Shown: positions 26,342 to 35,569 of the stretch, in pieces | Position numbering within the stretch: position 1 is the stretch's first letter | Layout of the letters: each line of letters begins with the position of its first letter | From: Sphingomonadales bacterium Ga0077557 | Lineage (GTDB): Bacteria > Pseudomonadota > Alphaproteobacteria > Sphingomonadales > Sphingomonadaceae | Reading direction: 5' to 3' | NCBI GenBank assembly: GCA_001464615.1 | Contig: LNFI01000036.1 | Coordinates: forward strand, 27,072-91,071 | Length of the DNA: 64,000 bases | The notes under the pieces: model-generated | Databases searched by the model: none | What the model was told of the DNA's origin: nothing | The model's input: the letters and a program-made list of their open reading frames with translations, nothing else | Program-made: the position numbers and the translations under genes

Positions 26342-28846
26342 ATGACTGGACCTGCCACCCGCCCGGTCACGGCTGTTTTGGGGCCGACCAATACCGGCAA
26401 GACGCACCTCGCGATTGAGCGGATGTGCGGCCATTCGAGTGGCATGATCGGCTTTCCGCTGCGATTGCTGGCGCGCGAAGTCTATGACCGGGTGGTTAAG
26501 ATCAAAGGCCCGGCCCAGGTTGCGCTGATCACGGGTGAGGAAAAGATTCTGCCGCGCGACGCGCGCTGGTTCCTGTGCACCGCCGAAAGCATGCCGCTTG
26601 ATCGCGATCTTGCCTTTGTCGGTATCGATGAGGCGCAATTGGGGGCTGATCCAGAGCGCGGCCATGTCTTCACCGATCGGCTGCTGCGCGCGCGCGGGCG
26701 TGAGGAGACGATGATCCTGGGATCAGAAGCGCTGCGGCCAATGATCAGGGCGCTGATTCCCGATGCCGAGATCGTCAATCGCCCGCGTTTTTCGACGCTC
26801 AGCTATGCCGGTGCGCGCAAGATTTCGCGGTTGCCGCGGCGATCAGTGATCGTCGCCTTTTCGGCGGAGGAGGTTTATGCGGTCGCCGAAATGCTCAGGC
26901 GACTGCGCGGCGGGGCGGCGGTGGTGATGGGCGCGCTGTCGCCGCGCACCCGAAACGCCCAGGTGGCGATGTTCCAGTCTGGCGAGGTCGATTATCTGGT
27001 CGCGACCGATGCGATCGGCATGGGGCTCAACATGGATGTGGCCCATGTCGCCTTTGCGTCGTTGCGCAAGTTTGACGGCCACCGCCAGCGTCGGCTGACG
27101 GTCGCGGAAATGGCGCAGATTGCGGGCCGTGCCGGCCGACATCAGCGCGACGGCACCTTTGGCGCGCTAAGCGAAACCGGGCCAGGTGCCTTCACGCCGG
27201 AGGAAATATTGGCGATTGAAGAGCATCGCTTTCCCCGGCTTGAGCACCTTCATTGGCGTGAAGGCGAACCGAGCGTGGCGAGCATTGACGATCTGATCGC
27301 CGATCTTGAACAACGCCCCTTGTCCCCGGTGCTGCGGGCGGCCCCTGAAGCCGTTGATCTGGCGGTGCTGAAGCGGCTGGCCGAGGAAGACGGTGTCCGC
27401 GATCGGACGCGGGGCGCAGCGACGGTCAAGCGACTTTGGGCGGCGTGTGGCTTGCCTGATTTCCGCAAATTGGGCGTTGATCCCCATACCCGCTTTGTCG
27501 CGCGGGTTCATGGCTATCTGTCGACGGGCACCGGCCATGTCCCGCATGATTGGTTCGCCGCCGAGATCGCAAGGCTCGACAATGTGAACGGCGATGTCGA
27601 AACGATTGCCGGGCGGATCGCTGGGGCCAGAAGCTGGGCCTATATTGCCAACCGGGCCGACTGGATGGCCGAGCCACAGCTTTGGGCGGCGCGGACCAGT
27701 GCGTTGGAAGAACGATTGTCGGATGCGCTGCACGATCGGCTGACCCAGCGCTTTGTGGATCGGCGGACCACGGTGTTGATGCGCCAGCTTGGCGGCGATG
27801 CCGGCGCGCTGGCGGTAACGGTGGCCGAAGACGGCGCGGTATCGGTGGAGGATCAGTCGATCGGCCGACTGGAGGGGTTTCATTTCGTCGTCGCGGCCGA
27901 CGCGCGGGCGAGCGATAAAAGGCTGTTGCTGGCGGCGGCGGAGACCCGATTGGGCGCTGAACGGGCGCGGCGGGCGGCGGCGCTGGCGACGGCGCCGGAT
28001 GGTGCACTGGCGCTTGGCACGGGCGAGCGCCCTGAGATTTGCTGGGCTGGCCATCCGGTTGCGTATTTGCGACCGGGGCCAGCGCTGACCCGGCCGCGGA
28101 TCGAGCTCGTGCGCGCGCTCGATTGCCTCGACAAGGCCGATCGTGACCGTATCAAAGCGCGGCTGGAGGGCTGGGTGGCGGCACAAGTCGCCCGCCATGC
28201 GGCGGCGATTGCTGCGGTTGAGGCAATGGCGCGTGATCCCGCCGCGACTGCCGCGTTGCGCGTGATTGCGGCGGCGCTGGGCACAGGCGCAGGGCTGGCG
28301 GCGCGGTTGCCGCTTGGCGAGGCGATCGAGGCGCTGGTTGGCACGGATCGCCAGCGGCTGCGCAAGGCCGGGATCGTCATCGGCGCGCTAGATCTATTCG
28401 ATCCGCGCCTGCTGAAACCCGTGGCCATGCGCTGGCGCGTCGCTCTGCTGGCAGCGCAATCGGGCAAGGCGCTGGCGACGCTGCCGCCGCCCGGCGCCAC
28501 GGTGCTGGCGCGCGGCGCGCCCGGCGCTAGCGCGGTAATGGGTTTTCGCGACATTGGGGCGCAGGCCGTGCGGATCGATCTGGTCGAGCGGCTGGCGCGC
28601 GCCGCGCATTACGCGCGCGCCGGCAAAGCACCCTTCACCCCCGATTCGGCGCTGGCAACATCGATCGGCATTGCGCCGGCGACCGTTGACCGGTTGATGG
28701 GGCAGCTTGGTTTTCGTGCGGCGCCGCCTGAGGCCGGGGTCTCGCGCTGGGTGTGGCGCGGGCGGCCGCCACGGGTGAAGGCGGTGACAGCGCCTCGCGA
28801 TAATGCCTTTGCCGTGCTCGCGCAGATCACCGGTCGCCATGGCTGA
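26342..28846 (+). CDS. Suv3-like ATP-dependent RNA helicase
   Basis: About 834 residues. Helicase domain 1 has Walker A AVLGPTNTGKTHLAIERM and the DEAD-like box GIDEAQLG. Domain 2 has LVATDAIGMGLNMDV and motif VI QIAGRAGRHQRDG. This is the signature of Suv3, the helicase of the mitochondrial degradosome, whose bacterial homologues are typical of Alphaproteobacteria. A long C-terminal extension without known catalytic residues follows. The ATG at 26342 has a GGGGG site and removes 11 unlikely residues. An S4 RNA-binding gene starts 6 nt downstream, which supports an RNA role for both. Confidence 0.88.
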   Translation: MTGPATRPVTAVLGPTNTGKTHLAIERMCGHSSGMIGFPLRLLAREVYDRVVKIKGPAQVALITGEEKILPRDARWFLCTAESMPLDRDLAFVGIDEAQLGADPERGHVFTDRLLRARGREETMILGSEALRPMIRALIPDAEIVNRPRFSTLSYAGARKISRLPRRSVIVAFSAEEVYAVAEMLRRLRGGAAVVMGALSPRTRNAQVAMFQSGEVDYLVATDAIGMGLNMDVAHVAFASLRKFDGHRQRRLTVAEMAQIAGRAGRHQRDGTFGALSETGPGAFTPEEILAIEEHRFPRLEHLHWREGEPSVASIDDLIADLEQRPLSPVLRAAPEAVDLAVLKRLAEEDGVRDRTRGAATVKRLWAACGLPDFRKLGVDPHTRFVARVHGYLSTGTGHVPHDWFAAEIARLDNVNGDVETIAGRIAGARSWAYIANRADWMAEPQLWAARTSALEERLSDALHDRLTQRFVDRRTTVLMRQLGGDAGALAVTVAEDGAVSVEDQSIGRLEGFHFVVAADARASDKRLLLAAAETRLGAERARRAAALATAPDGALALGTGERPEICWAGHPVAYLRPGPALTRPRIELVRALDCLDKADRDRIKARLEGWVAAQVARHAAAIAAVEAMARDPAATAALRVIAAALGTGAGLAARLPLGEAIEALVGTDRQRLRKAGIVIGALDLFDPRLLKPVAMRWRVALLAAQSGKALATLPPPGATVLARGAPGASAVMGFRDIGAQAVRIDLVERLARAAHYARAGKAPFTPDSALATSIGIAPATVDRLMGQLGFRAAPPEAGVSRWVWRGRPPRVKAVTAPRDNAFAVLAQITGRHG

Positions 28847-28852
28847 GCCGCA

Positions 28853-29158
28853 ATGCCGGGCCTAGTCGGGCGCTCACAAGCGCCAGACTCCGCACCGACC
28901 CTCAGGATTGATAAATTCCTTTGGTTTGCGCGGCTCGCCCGGTCGCGCAGCGCCGCGCAAGCGCTGGCGGAAGCAGGGGCGATCCGGCTCGATGGGCGCC
29001 GGGTCGACCGGGCACATACGCCCGTGCGGGTTGGATCGGTGATCGCCTTTGTGCAGGGCGATGCGGTGCGTGTGCTTCGGGTGCTGGCGCTGCCTAGCCG
29101 ACGGGGACCGGCCAGCGAGGCCGCTACGCTATTCGCCGATGCAGCAAAGCCCTGTTGA
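28853..29158 (+). CDS. S4-domain RNA-binding protein (Hsp15-like)
   Basis: A 101-residue basic protein with one S4 domain: LRIDKFLWFARLARSRSAAQALAEAGAIRLDGRRVDRAHTPVRVGSVIAF in outline, the standard alpha-L motif. It resembles Hsp15 (HslR), which binds 50S subunits carrying stalled nascent chains, but is shorter and lacks the long basic tail. It lies 6 nt after the Suv3-like helicase gene and is probably co-transcribed with it. The same helicase-S4-ferredoxin-CarD order is common in alphaproteobacteria. Confidence 0.85.
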   Translation: MPGLVGRSQAPDSAPTLRIDKFLWFARLARSRSAAQALAEAGAIRLDGRRVDRAHTPVRVGSVIAFVQGDAVRVLRVLALPSRRGPASEAATLFADAAKPC

Positions 29159-29226
29159 CGGGCAACAGGTGCGCGCATAGCAGAAGCCAGATATCCACCC
29201 AGAAATTCATTGGGAGTTAGCCGAGC

Positions 29227-29565
29227 ATGACCTACGTCGTTACCGACGCCTGCATCCGTTGCAAATATATGGACTGTGTCGAGGTCTGCCCGGTCGATTG
29301 CTTCTATGAAGGCGAAAATATGCTGGTGATCAATCCCAGCGAATGCATCGATTGCGGCGTTTGCGAGCCCGAATGCCCGGCTGAGGCGATTTTGCCCGAT
29401 ACCGAAAGCGGGCTGGAAAAATGGCTCGAACTCAATACCAAATTTTCGGCCGAATGGCCCAATATTACCCGCAAGCGCGAGAGCCCGGCTGATGCCGATG
29501 AGTTCAAGGGCCGCGAGGGCAAATATGAAGAACTCTTCTCGCCAGAGCCCGGCGAGGGCGATTGA
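29227..29565 (+). CDS. fdxA: Ferredoxin FdxA, 7Fe type
   Basis: A 112-residue soluble electron carrier with two cluster sites. The first has Cys9, Cys17 and following cysteines in [20 protein letters not shown], where the [3Fe-4S] cluster is expected. The second is [17 protein letters not shown], a [4Fe-4S] site. The C-terminal half ([19 protein letters not shown]) is the conserved tail of FdxA proteins, and length is normal for the family. A GGGAG site precedes the ATG. The redox partner is not evident from context. Confidence 0.93.
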   Translation: MTYVVTDACIRCKYMDCVEVCPVDCFYEGENMLVINPSECIDCGVCEPECPAEAILPDTESGLEKWLELNTKFSAEWPNITRKRESPADADEFKGREGKYEELFSPEPGEGD

Positions 29566-29932
29566 CGCCAAAGCCGTCTAAAGACGGGAGCCTGGCGCGC
29601 CAGCAGCGGGCCGCCAGTATCGGCTAATGTCAAGATTTATCGCACGGGACGGGCAGCTAGCTCCCGGCGTTTCGACTGGCCTGCCCAGTTGGGTAAGGAC
29701 CGGCAACCACGGTCCGGTGCGCGGGTCGGCAGGTGCCGGGCCCGCCGCTGTTCGTGCGTCGGCGCGGCGACGACTGGTATTTTTGTGACGACTATGTTAA
29801 AGAGGCTTTGACGGCGGTTCCGATCGGTGCCGTCGCTACGGAGACTCACACGCACACCGCCCCAACCGCGCCGACCGCCAAGGCCGCAAGCGCGCTCCCC
29901 CTGGGGCTATGATCACGGAAAGGCTCAACAGA
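29566..29932. other. Long intergenic region upstream of carD
   Basis: About 370 bp without a convincing gene. It is GC-rich, with an A/T-richer patch at about 29777-29805 (TATTTTTGTGACG ... TATGTTAAAG) that may hold the carD promoter; no clean -35/-10 pair was found. An inverted repeat GACGGC (29810-29815) / GCCGTC (29829-29834) with a 13-nt loop could form a leader hairpin. Short open frames here have no recognisable protein character. Confidence 0.5.
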
Positions 29933-30466
29933 ATGGCTGCCAAGGCGCTGTCCTTCGACGTCGGTGACTATGTTGTTTACCCCAAGCACGGCGTTGGCCG
30001 TGTTATCGAACTGCAGCGGCAGGAGATCGCCGGCATGCAGCTGGAACTCTATGTCTTGCGGTTCGAAAAAGAACGCATGACGCTGCGTGTACCCACCAAC
30101 AAGGCCGAAAGCGTCGGCATGCGCAAATTGTCTTCGGACAAGACGCTGCGTGAGGCGCTTGATACGCTGACCGGCAAACCGCGCGTGAAGCGGACGATGT
30201 GGTCGCGTCGTGCCCAGGAATATGAAGCCAAGATCAACTCGGGCGATCTCGTATCGATTGCCGAAGTGGTCCGTGATTTGTTCCGGGCCGATGATCAGCC
30301 CGAACAAAGCTATTCCGAACGCCAGATCTTCGAAGCCGCCACCAGCCGCCTCGCGCGCGAACTGGCGGCGATGGAGCAGGTTGACGAGCCGACCGCCCAG
30401 GAAAAAATCCTGGAAATCCTGCGCAAGGCTGCAGCTATCCACAACAAGGACAAAGAACCCGCCTGA
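29933..30466 (+). CDS. carD: CarD-family transcriptional regulator
   Basis: A 177-residue RNA-polymerase-binding protein. The N-terminal Tudor-like RID domain starts FDVGDYVVYPKHGVGRVIELQRQEIAGMQLELYVL in outline, and the helical DNA-binding domain follows (SRRAQEYEAKINSGDLVSIAEVVRDLFRAD). CarD contacts the RNAP beta subunit and stabilises open complexes, often at rRNA promoters. The ATG at 29933 (MAAKALSFDVGDYVVY) is preferred over one eight codons upstream because it matches family starts. It is monocistronic, with terminators right after the stop. Confidence 0.92.
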   Translation: MAAKALSFDVGDYVVYPKHGVGRVIELQRQEIAGMQLELYVLRFEKERMTLRVPTNKAESVGMRKLSSDKTLREALDTLTGKPRVKRTMWSRRAQEYEAKINSGDLVSIAEVVRDLFRADDQPEQSYSERQIFEAATSRLARELAAMEQVDEPTAQEKILEILRKAAAIHNKDKEPA

Positions 30467-30523
30467 TCAAGGCGGTTTTCCGATGATCCATCAAGGGGTG
30501 GCCGGCAACGGTCACCCTTTTTT
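30459..30523 (+). terminator. Tandem terminators after carD
   Basis: The first hairpin is CCGCC (30459-30463) / GGCGG (30471-30475), overlapping the stop codon, then TTTT. The second stem, AAGGGGTGGCC (30493-30503) with GGTCACCCTTTT, has one bulge and one G-T pair and ends in a run of six T. The second is the stronger site. Confidence 0.75.
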
Positions 30524-30587
30524 GTTTGGCGATTGCGATCCATATCACAGTGTGTTATTTCACCAATACACAATGAAGGGATGAGCG

Positions 30588-31328
30588 ATGCGTAAGATCA
30601 CCGTGCTGGCCATGATGACGGCGATGATACCCCTGGCCGCCTGTTCGGGCGCGGGCATTTTCGACAAGGGTGATGCCGTGCCGGCCACGGGCACGGGCAC
30701 GTCGCGCACCTTTCCGGTCGCCGATTTTACCGGCGTGGCGCTGCGTGGATCGGACGATGTCGACATCAAGCTCGCCGATAGTTTCAGTGTTCGTGCTGAG
30801 GGCCCAAGCGAAGTGCTCGACCGGCTCAAGATCGAGCGTGACGGGACGATGCTCAAGATTGGCCGTAAATCCGATCCCAGTTTCAACTGGGGATCGTCTA
30901 AGGGCGCCAAGATTTTCGTCACGCTGCCTCGGCTCGTTGCCGCGAATGTGGCCGGTTCGGGCGACATGACGGTAGCAGCGGCTGAGGGCGATGATTTCGA
31001 GGCGTCAAATGCAGGCTCGGGCAGCATCACCATCGCCGCGCTCAAGGTGAAATCGGCAGAGTTCAACATCGCCGGTTCGGGCGAGATCACCGCCAAAGGC
31101 AGCGCTGGCACGCTGAAAATGGCGATTGCCGGGTCGGGCGATATCAATGCCGCTGGCGTCAAGGCCAGCCAGGCGGATGCCTCAATTGCCGGTTCGGGCA
31201 GCATCAGCGCTGATGTCGACGGGTCGGCAACGGTATCGATCATGGGATCGGGTGATGTTGATATGGGCAAGAACGCGACCTGCACCACCAGCAAAATGGG
31301 ATCAGGTACGGTCACCTGCGGCAAGTAA
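30588..31328 (+). CDS. DUF2807 (GIN domain) lipoprotein
   Basis: A 246-residue lipoprotein. The signal peptide ends in PLAAC, with Cys19 as the predicted lipid anchor. The rest is a right-handed beta-helix-like DUF2807 domain built of repeats of about 20 residues centred on AGSGxI/D (IAGSGEI, IAGSGDI, IAGSGSI, IMGSGDV). Two C-terminal cysteines (CTTSKMGSGTVTCGK) may form a disulfide. Function of the family is unknown; polymer binding or adhesion is a common guess. It is followed 50 bp later by a second, more divergent DUF2807 gene, so the two are probably a tandem duplication. Confidence 0.85.
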   Translation: MRKITVLAMMTAMIPLAACSGAGIFDKGDAVPATGTGTSRTFPVADFTGVALRGSDDVDIKLADSFSVRAEGPSEVLDRLKIERDGTMLKIGRKSDPSFNWGSSKGAKIFVTLPRLVAANVAGSGDMTVAAAEGDDFEASNAGSGSITIAALKVKSAEFNIAGSGEITAKGSAGTLKMAIAGSGDINAAGVKASQADASIAGSGSISADVDGSATVSIMGSGDVDMGKNATCTTSKMGSGTVTCGK

Positions 31329-31378
31329 CATTGCCGCCGGGCTTGTCGATGGGGGTGAATCGGTGCGATGCAGCCGGG

Positions 31379-32074
31379 ATGTATCGAGCATTGTTGTTGC
31401 CCCTGCTGATCATGACGGCGACGCCGACAGTCGCCGCCGAGCGAAGCTATACCTTTGCCAGCTTTGATCGAATCCGGATCGAGGGACCCTATGAGGTCAC
31501 GCTGACCACCGGCAAAACCCCGGGCGGGCGGGCGATTGGCGAAGACCGCGTGCTCGATACGCTGACGATCAGCGTTGAAGGGCAAACCTTAATCGTCCGG
31601 TCCCGCCCGCTCGCGGTCGGCGAGCCACCACCGCCGCCCAAAATTCCGCTGGTGATCACGCTGGCGACGCCCGGTTTGCGCGGGGCGGCCGTCAATGGCG
31701 GCGGTCGGCTGAAGATTATACGGATGGTCGGCCAACGACTCGATTTGTCAGTCAATGGCGCGGGCGGGCTGACCATAGCGGGAATCGACGCTGATCAGCT
31801 CACCGCCACAGTGATTGGTGCGGGCACGATGACCTTGGCCGGGCGCAGCGGCCGTGCGCGGGTGCAGCTTTCCGGTCCAGGTACCGTCACTGCCTCAGCG
31901 CTGATCGTCAATGATCTGATTGCGCGATCAGAAGGCACGGGCGAGATGCGGCTGGCCGCGCGCTATACCGCTGATGTGTCCTCAACCGGGCTAGGTGCAA
32001 TTAGCGTTGCCGGCAACCCGGCTTGCAAGGTCCAATCGATCGGCGGCGGGCCGATCCTGTGCAACTCAAAGTAA
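31379..32074 (+). CDS. DUF2807 family exported protein
   Basis: About 231 residues from the ATG at 31379, which begins a signal peptide (MYRALLLPLLIMTATPTVAAE); no lipobox. The mature part has a degenerate DUF2807 beta-helix: IRIEGPYEVTLTTG at the start, VNGGGRLKI, VNGAGGLTIAG, VIGAGTMTLAG and SGPGTVTASAL turns, and a final CKVQSIGGGPILCNSK cysteine pair like its upstream neighbour. The frame is open upstream to 31331 but the signal peptide fixes the likely start. Its last 9 nt overlap the convergent DUF1489 gene. Role unknown. Confidence 0.75.
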   Translation: MYRALLLPLLIMTATPTVAAERSYTFASFDRIRIEGPYEVTLTTGKTPGGRAIGEDRVLDTLTISVEGQTLIVRSRPLAVGEPPPPPKIPLVITLATPGLRGAAVNGGGRLKIIRMVGQRLDLSVNGAGGLTIAGIDADQLTATVIGAGTMTLAGRSGRARVQLSGPGTVTASALIVNDLIARSEGTGEMRLAARYTADVSSTGLGAISVAGNPACKVQSIGGGPILCNSK

Positions 32075-32482
32075 CGCCATCGCGGCCAGCTTGCTCATCA
32101 AGGCAGCGGGCATCTGATCATTGTCGCTTGCATCCCCGATCAGATCGGTGGGGGCATCGCCCTGTTCCAGATAGCGCCAGCCCTGATGCGCGCGTTTCGG
32201 CACAGCCCTGACCAGCACGAGGTGCGGATCGAGCAGGATTGCCACCTTTCCCGCGTCCGCTTCGCCAAAGCCGGTGATTAGCGATCGAGCGACCAGCTGA
32301 TGCTTGAGGATCCAGAACAAGGATCCCCCTGCTGCTTGCGGACCGACAATTTCTTCATGCCGCTTGGGCAGGTAGCGCGTGGTCAGAAACAGCGGCCCCT
32401 CGGTCGCGCGCGCACGCAGCCGCTCAGCAAGATGATCGATACTGGTCGCGCCGAACGCGACCTTGGTAAGATGAAGCGGCAT
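32066..32482 (-). CDS. DUF1489 family protein
   Basis: A 138-residue cytoplasmic protein of the alphaproteobacterial DUF1489 family. It opens MPLHLTKVAFGATSIDHLAERL, has the conserved LTTRYLPKRHEEIVGPQAAGGSLFWILKHQLVARSLITGF block (quoted in outline) and HQGWRYLEQGDAPTDL near the end. No catalytic motif is visible and the function is unknown. It lies 39 bp downstream of mgtE on the same strand and may be co-transcribed. The 3' end overlaps the DUF2807 stop by 9 nt. Confidence 0.82.
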   Translation of the reverse strand: MPLHLTKVAFGATSIDHLAERLRARATEGPLFLTTRYLPKRHEEIVGPQAAGGSLFWILKHQLVARSLITGFGEADAGKVAILLDPHLVLVRAVPKRAHQGWRYLEQGDAPTDLIGDASDNDQMPAALMSKLAAMALL

Positions 32483-32521
32483 TATCGTGATCGCGTGCGA
32501 CCGCCGGGGCAGATCGTCAAG

Positions 32522-33922
32522 TCACCCCGTCAGCCCGGTGAGCGCCGCCAGCCCCAAAAACGCGAAAAAGCCCATTGAATCGGTCGTCATCGTCACGAAG
32601 ATCGACGAGGAAACCGCCGGGTCGGTGCGCATCCGATCAAGCGTGACCGGCACCAGCACGCCTGCAAGCCCCGCGACAAGGATGTTCGTCATCATCGCCG
32701 CAGCAATCACCGCGCCGAGTTGCGGATTGCGGAACACCAACGTGACGCCGATGCCGATGATCACGGCAATCGTCGCGCCGTTGAGCAGCGCGACGCGGAT
32801 CTCGCGCCGGATCGTCCGCCAGGTGTTTGAATCGGTAAGCTGGTTAGTGGCGATTGCGCGCACCGTCACTGCCATTGTCTGCGTCCCCGCATTGCCGCCA
32901 ACACCAGCGACGATTGGCATCAGCGTGGCAAGTGCAACCATCCGGGCGATCGTGCCTTCAAACAGCGCGATGATTGATGAGGCAAGCAGCGCCGTGAACA
33001 GATTGGCGATCAGCCAGCGCACACGCGTCTTATAGCTTTCGACCACCGGCTCGTTGATGTCGCCTTCACCCGCGCCCGACAGCCGCAGAATATCCTCGCC
33101 GGCCTCCTGACTGATGATATGGACGATATCGTCAACGGTGATCATGCCGACCAGCCGTCCGGCCGGATCGACGACGGCGGCGGAGATCAGCGCATATTTC
33201 TGGAAGCGAAGGGCGACCTCTTCCTGGTCCATCTCGACCGGGATCAGCGTCTGTTCACGCTTCATGACATCGGCCATGGAGACGATGCGCGGCGTGCGCA
33301 TGATCCAGGAAAGCTGGCACGTGCCCAGCGGCTTGTGCGCGGGATCGACGACGAAGATTTCCCAGAAATCGGTGGTCAGATCGTCATTGCCGCGCAGATA
33401 ATCGAGCACATCGCCGACCGTCCAATGCTCCGGCACCGCGATCAGTTCGCGCTGCATCAGGCGACCGGCAGACTCCTCAGGGTACGACAGCGCCTCTTCA
33501 ATCGCGGCGCGATCATCAGGATCAAGCGCGCGCAGCACTGCGCGCTGATCGCTCTCCTCCATATCCTCGATGATCGCGACGGCGTCGTCGGTATCGAGTT
33601 CGGCGGCGATCGTCGCGACCTGATGCGGCTCCAGCGCATCGATGAGCGCCTCGCGCACATAATCGTTCATCTCGGCGAACACCTCGCCGTCGAGCAGATC
33701 GGCGATGGCGGTGGCGAGCCGGGCGCGCTGATCCGCCGGCACCAGCTCAAACAGATCGGCGATGTCGGCGGGGTGGAGCGGCTCAACCAGTGCGCGCGCA
33801 CCCTCGGCATCATCGGCATCGACCGCTGCCAGCACTGCCGACACAAAAGCCGGCTTCAGTCGATCGTCTTCATCGAGCTGATTAGCCTCAGCTTCGTGTT
33901 GATCGAGTTCGGTCTCGCTCAT
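32522..33922 (-). CDS. mgtE: Magnesium transporter MgtE
   Basis: A 466-residue Mg2+ channel/transporter. The acidic N-terminal domain has tandem helical repeats (LHPADIADLFELVPADQRARLA). Two CBS domains sense Mg2+ (PEHWTVGDVLDYLRG; LIPVEMDQEEVALRFQKYALISAAVVDPAGRLVGMITVDDIV in outline). Five C-terminal helices form the pore, with GVGGNAGTQTMAVTVRAIA carrying the conserved pore motif. Length and domain order match the family. In known MgtE the cytosolic domains close the pore at high Mg2+. No M-box riboswitch was recognised upstream. Confidence 0.93.
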   Translation of the reverse strand: MSETELDQHEAEANQLDEDDRLKPAFVSAVLAAVDADDAEGARALVEPLHPADIADLFELVPADQRARLATAIADLLDGEVFAEMNDYVREALIDALEPHQVATIAAELDTDDAVAIIEDMEESDQRAVLRALDPDDRAAIEEALSYPEESAGRLMQRELIAVPEHWTVGDVLDYLRGNDDLTTDFWEIFVVDPAHKPLGTCQLSWIMRTPRIVSMADVMKREQTLIPVEMDQEEVALRFQKYALISAAVVDPAGRLVGMITVDDIVHIISQEAGEDILRLSGAGEGDINEPVVESYKTRVRWLIANLFTALLASSIIALFEGTIARMVALATLMPIVAGVGGNAGTQTMAVTVRAIATNQLTDSNTWRTIRREIRVALLNGATIAVIIGIGVTLVFRNPQLGAVIAAAMMTNILVAGLAGVLVPVTLDRMRTDPAVSSSIFVTMTTDSMGFFAFLGLAALTGLTG

Positions 33923-34059
33923 GGTTTGACCTCCCGTCGCTGGCGGCTGCTCCTCCGGGCTCTAGCCGCCTCTGTCGACAAAGCCAATCGCGTCCTATTT
34001 GCAAGCGCGCGCCAGCCTCGCTAGGGCCGCGTCATGTTTTCCACATGCAAGGATGCCCA

Positions 34060-34515
34060 ATGGCCGACCAATTCGAAACGCTGACCATGACGCTTGAAAG
34101 CGGCGATGTGATCATCAAGCTCCGCCCTGATTTGGCCCCCGGCCATGTCGCGCGGATCGGGACCTTGGCCAATGAAGGTTTTTATGATGGCGTGATTTTC
34201 CACCGGGTTATCCCTGGCTTCATGGCGCAGGGCGGCGATCCGACCGGCACCGGCATGGGCGGATCGGAAAATCCCGATCTCAAGGCAGAATTCAGCAAGG
34301 AGCCGCATGTCCGCGGTGTCTGTTCGATGGCGCGCTCATCCCAGCCGAATAGCGCCAACAGCCAGTTTTTCGTCTGCTTCGACGACGCCCGCTTCCTTGA
34401 TGGCCAATATACGGTTTGGGGCCAGGTGACTGAGGGCATGGAGCATATCGACGCGCTGCCCAAGGGCGAGCCGCCGCGCGCGCCGGGCAAGATTGTCAGC
34501 ATGCGCGCCGCCTGA
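34060..34515 (+). CDS. Peptidyl-prolyl cis-trans isomerase (cyclophilin)
   Basis: A 151-residue cyclophilin without signal peptide, so cytoplasmic. The catalytic core is clear: FYDGVIFHRVIPGFMAQGGDPTGTG (Arg and the FHRVIPxFMxQGGD motif, shown in outline), SMARSSQPNSANSQFFVCF, and FLDGQYTVWGQV. It is a typical small bacterial PpiB-like enzyme assisting protein folding. AAGGA at 34048-34052 sets the ATG at 34060 (MADQFETL) instead of an ATG five codons upstream. Neighbours give no special context. Confidence 0.92.
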   Translation: MADQFETLTMTLESGDVIIKLRPDLAPGHVARIGTLANEGFYDGVIFHRVIPGFMAQGGDPTGTGMGGSENPDLKAEFSKEPHVRGVCSMARSSQPNSANSQFFVCFDDARFLDGQYTVWGQVTEGMEHIDALPKGEPPRAPGKIVSMRAA

Positions 34516-34552
34516 CGCGGAATAGTCGGGGTGGCGACTCGGGGCTGGCGGA

Positions 34553-35443
34553 TCAATCGTCCGGCAGCCCCAGTGCCGCGATCAGCCAATCATGGAAGAG
34601 TTTGACCGGGCGTTGCTGCAGCGCGCGGGGGCGGCAGACGAACCAATAGCTGTACGGGCTTTCCACCGCGATATCGAACAGGCGGACCAACCGGGGATCA
34701 TGCGCATCCTCAAAATGATTGGCGTGCATGAAGGCGACGCCAAGCCCCTGTGCCACTGCCTCCAGCATCAGGGCACCCGAATCGAAATGATCAATGGCGC
34801 GCGGTTCAAGATCGCCTAGCCCGGCGGCATTGCGCCAGGTGGCAAAGGTATCCGGGATGTCGCGATGGACCAGCGCGGTCAGCATGGCCAGCTGGCGCGC
34901 ATCAGTGATTGGCGAATCGCCCAGCGTCATGTCGCGCTGGCCGATCACATAGATGGTGTTGCGATCGAGTCGCCGGGCATAAAGCGCGGGATCGACATCG
35001 CGCTGCAGCACGATTGCAGCGTCCAGCCCCTCGCCAAGCCGACTGGTGCCATGGCCAGCCGTATCAATGTCCAAATGCAGTTCGGGATATAGCGCGCGCA
35101 GGGCGGGCAGTCTGGGGAACAAGCGCTGCGTTGCAAAAAGCGGCAGCACGCCGAGCCGCAGCCGCATGACATCGGTGGCGCTGGTGATCGATTCGACCGC
35201 GTCCGTCAGGCTGTCGAGCGCTGGTGCCATTTGCGCCAGCAGCCGTTCCCCATCACCGTTAAGCTGCATCGCCTGATGGCGGCGATCGAATAAAGGTCTG
35301 CCGATAAAGCGTTCCATCGCCTGGATTCGACGGCTCAGTGCTGGCGCTGACAGCGCGAGTTCTTCGGCCGCTGTCTTGACCGAGCCAAGGCGCGCGACCT
35401 GCACAAACGCTTCGATGGCGGTCAGTGGCGGTAATCTGCGCAA
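34553..35443 (-). CDS. LysR-family transcriptional regulator
   Basis: A 296-residue regulator. The N-terminal winged helix-turn-helix (LPPLTAIEAFVQVARLGSVKTAAEELALSAPALSRRIQAME, outline) covers residues 3-45 or so. A periplasmic-binding-like effector domain with two lobes follows. It resembles the GcvA/LrhA type rather than aromatic-degradation regulators. It is separated from the MFS/ABM operon by 238 bp that also holds a candidate small RNA, so its target is not obvious; LysR genes often act on a divergent neighbour but none is divergent here. Confidence 0.85.
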   Translation of the reverse strand: MRRLPPLTAIEAFVQVARLGSVKTAAEELALSAPALSRRIQAMERFIGRPLFDRRHQAMQLNGDGERLLAQMAPALDSLTDAVESITSATDVMRLRLGVLPLFATQRLFPRLPALRALYPELHLDIDTAGHGTSRLGEGLDAAIVLQRDVDPALYARRLDRNTIYVIGQRDMTLGDSPITDARQLAMLTALVHRDIPDTFATWRNAAGLGDLEPRAIDHFDSGALMLEAVAQGLGVAFMHANHFEDAHDPRLVRLFDIAVESPYSYWFVCRPRALQQRPVKLFHDWLIAALGLPDD

Positions 35444-35569
35444 CGGTCCCCTCCCACTTGCGACCTGTCATTTCCCTCACCTGATCATAACAGCCAGGCT
35501 GCGTTTCGCGCCATAGTGAAATGCAATTTTTGCATTCGCGGTTTTTCTTTTCGCACTTGCACAATAATC

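Noticed and set aside
29637..29855. 72-codon minus-strand frame upstream of carD
   Set aside because: Arg-rich, no ribosome site, no domain; probably spurious in a non-coding stretch.
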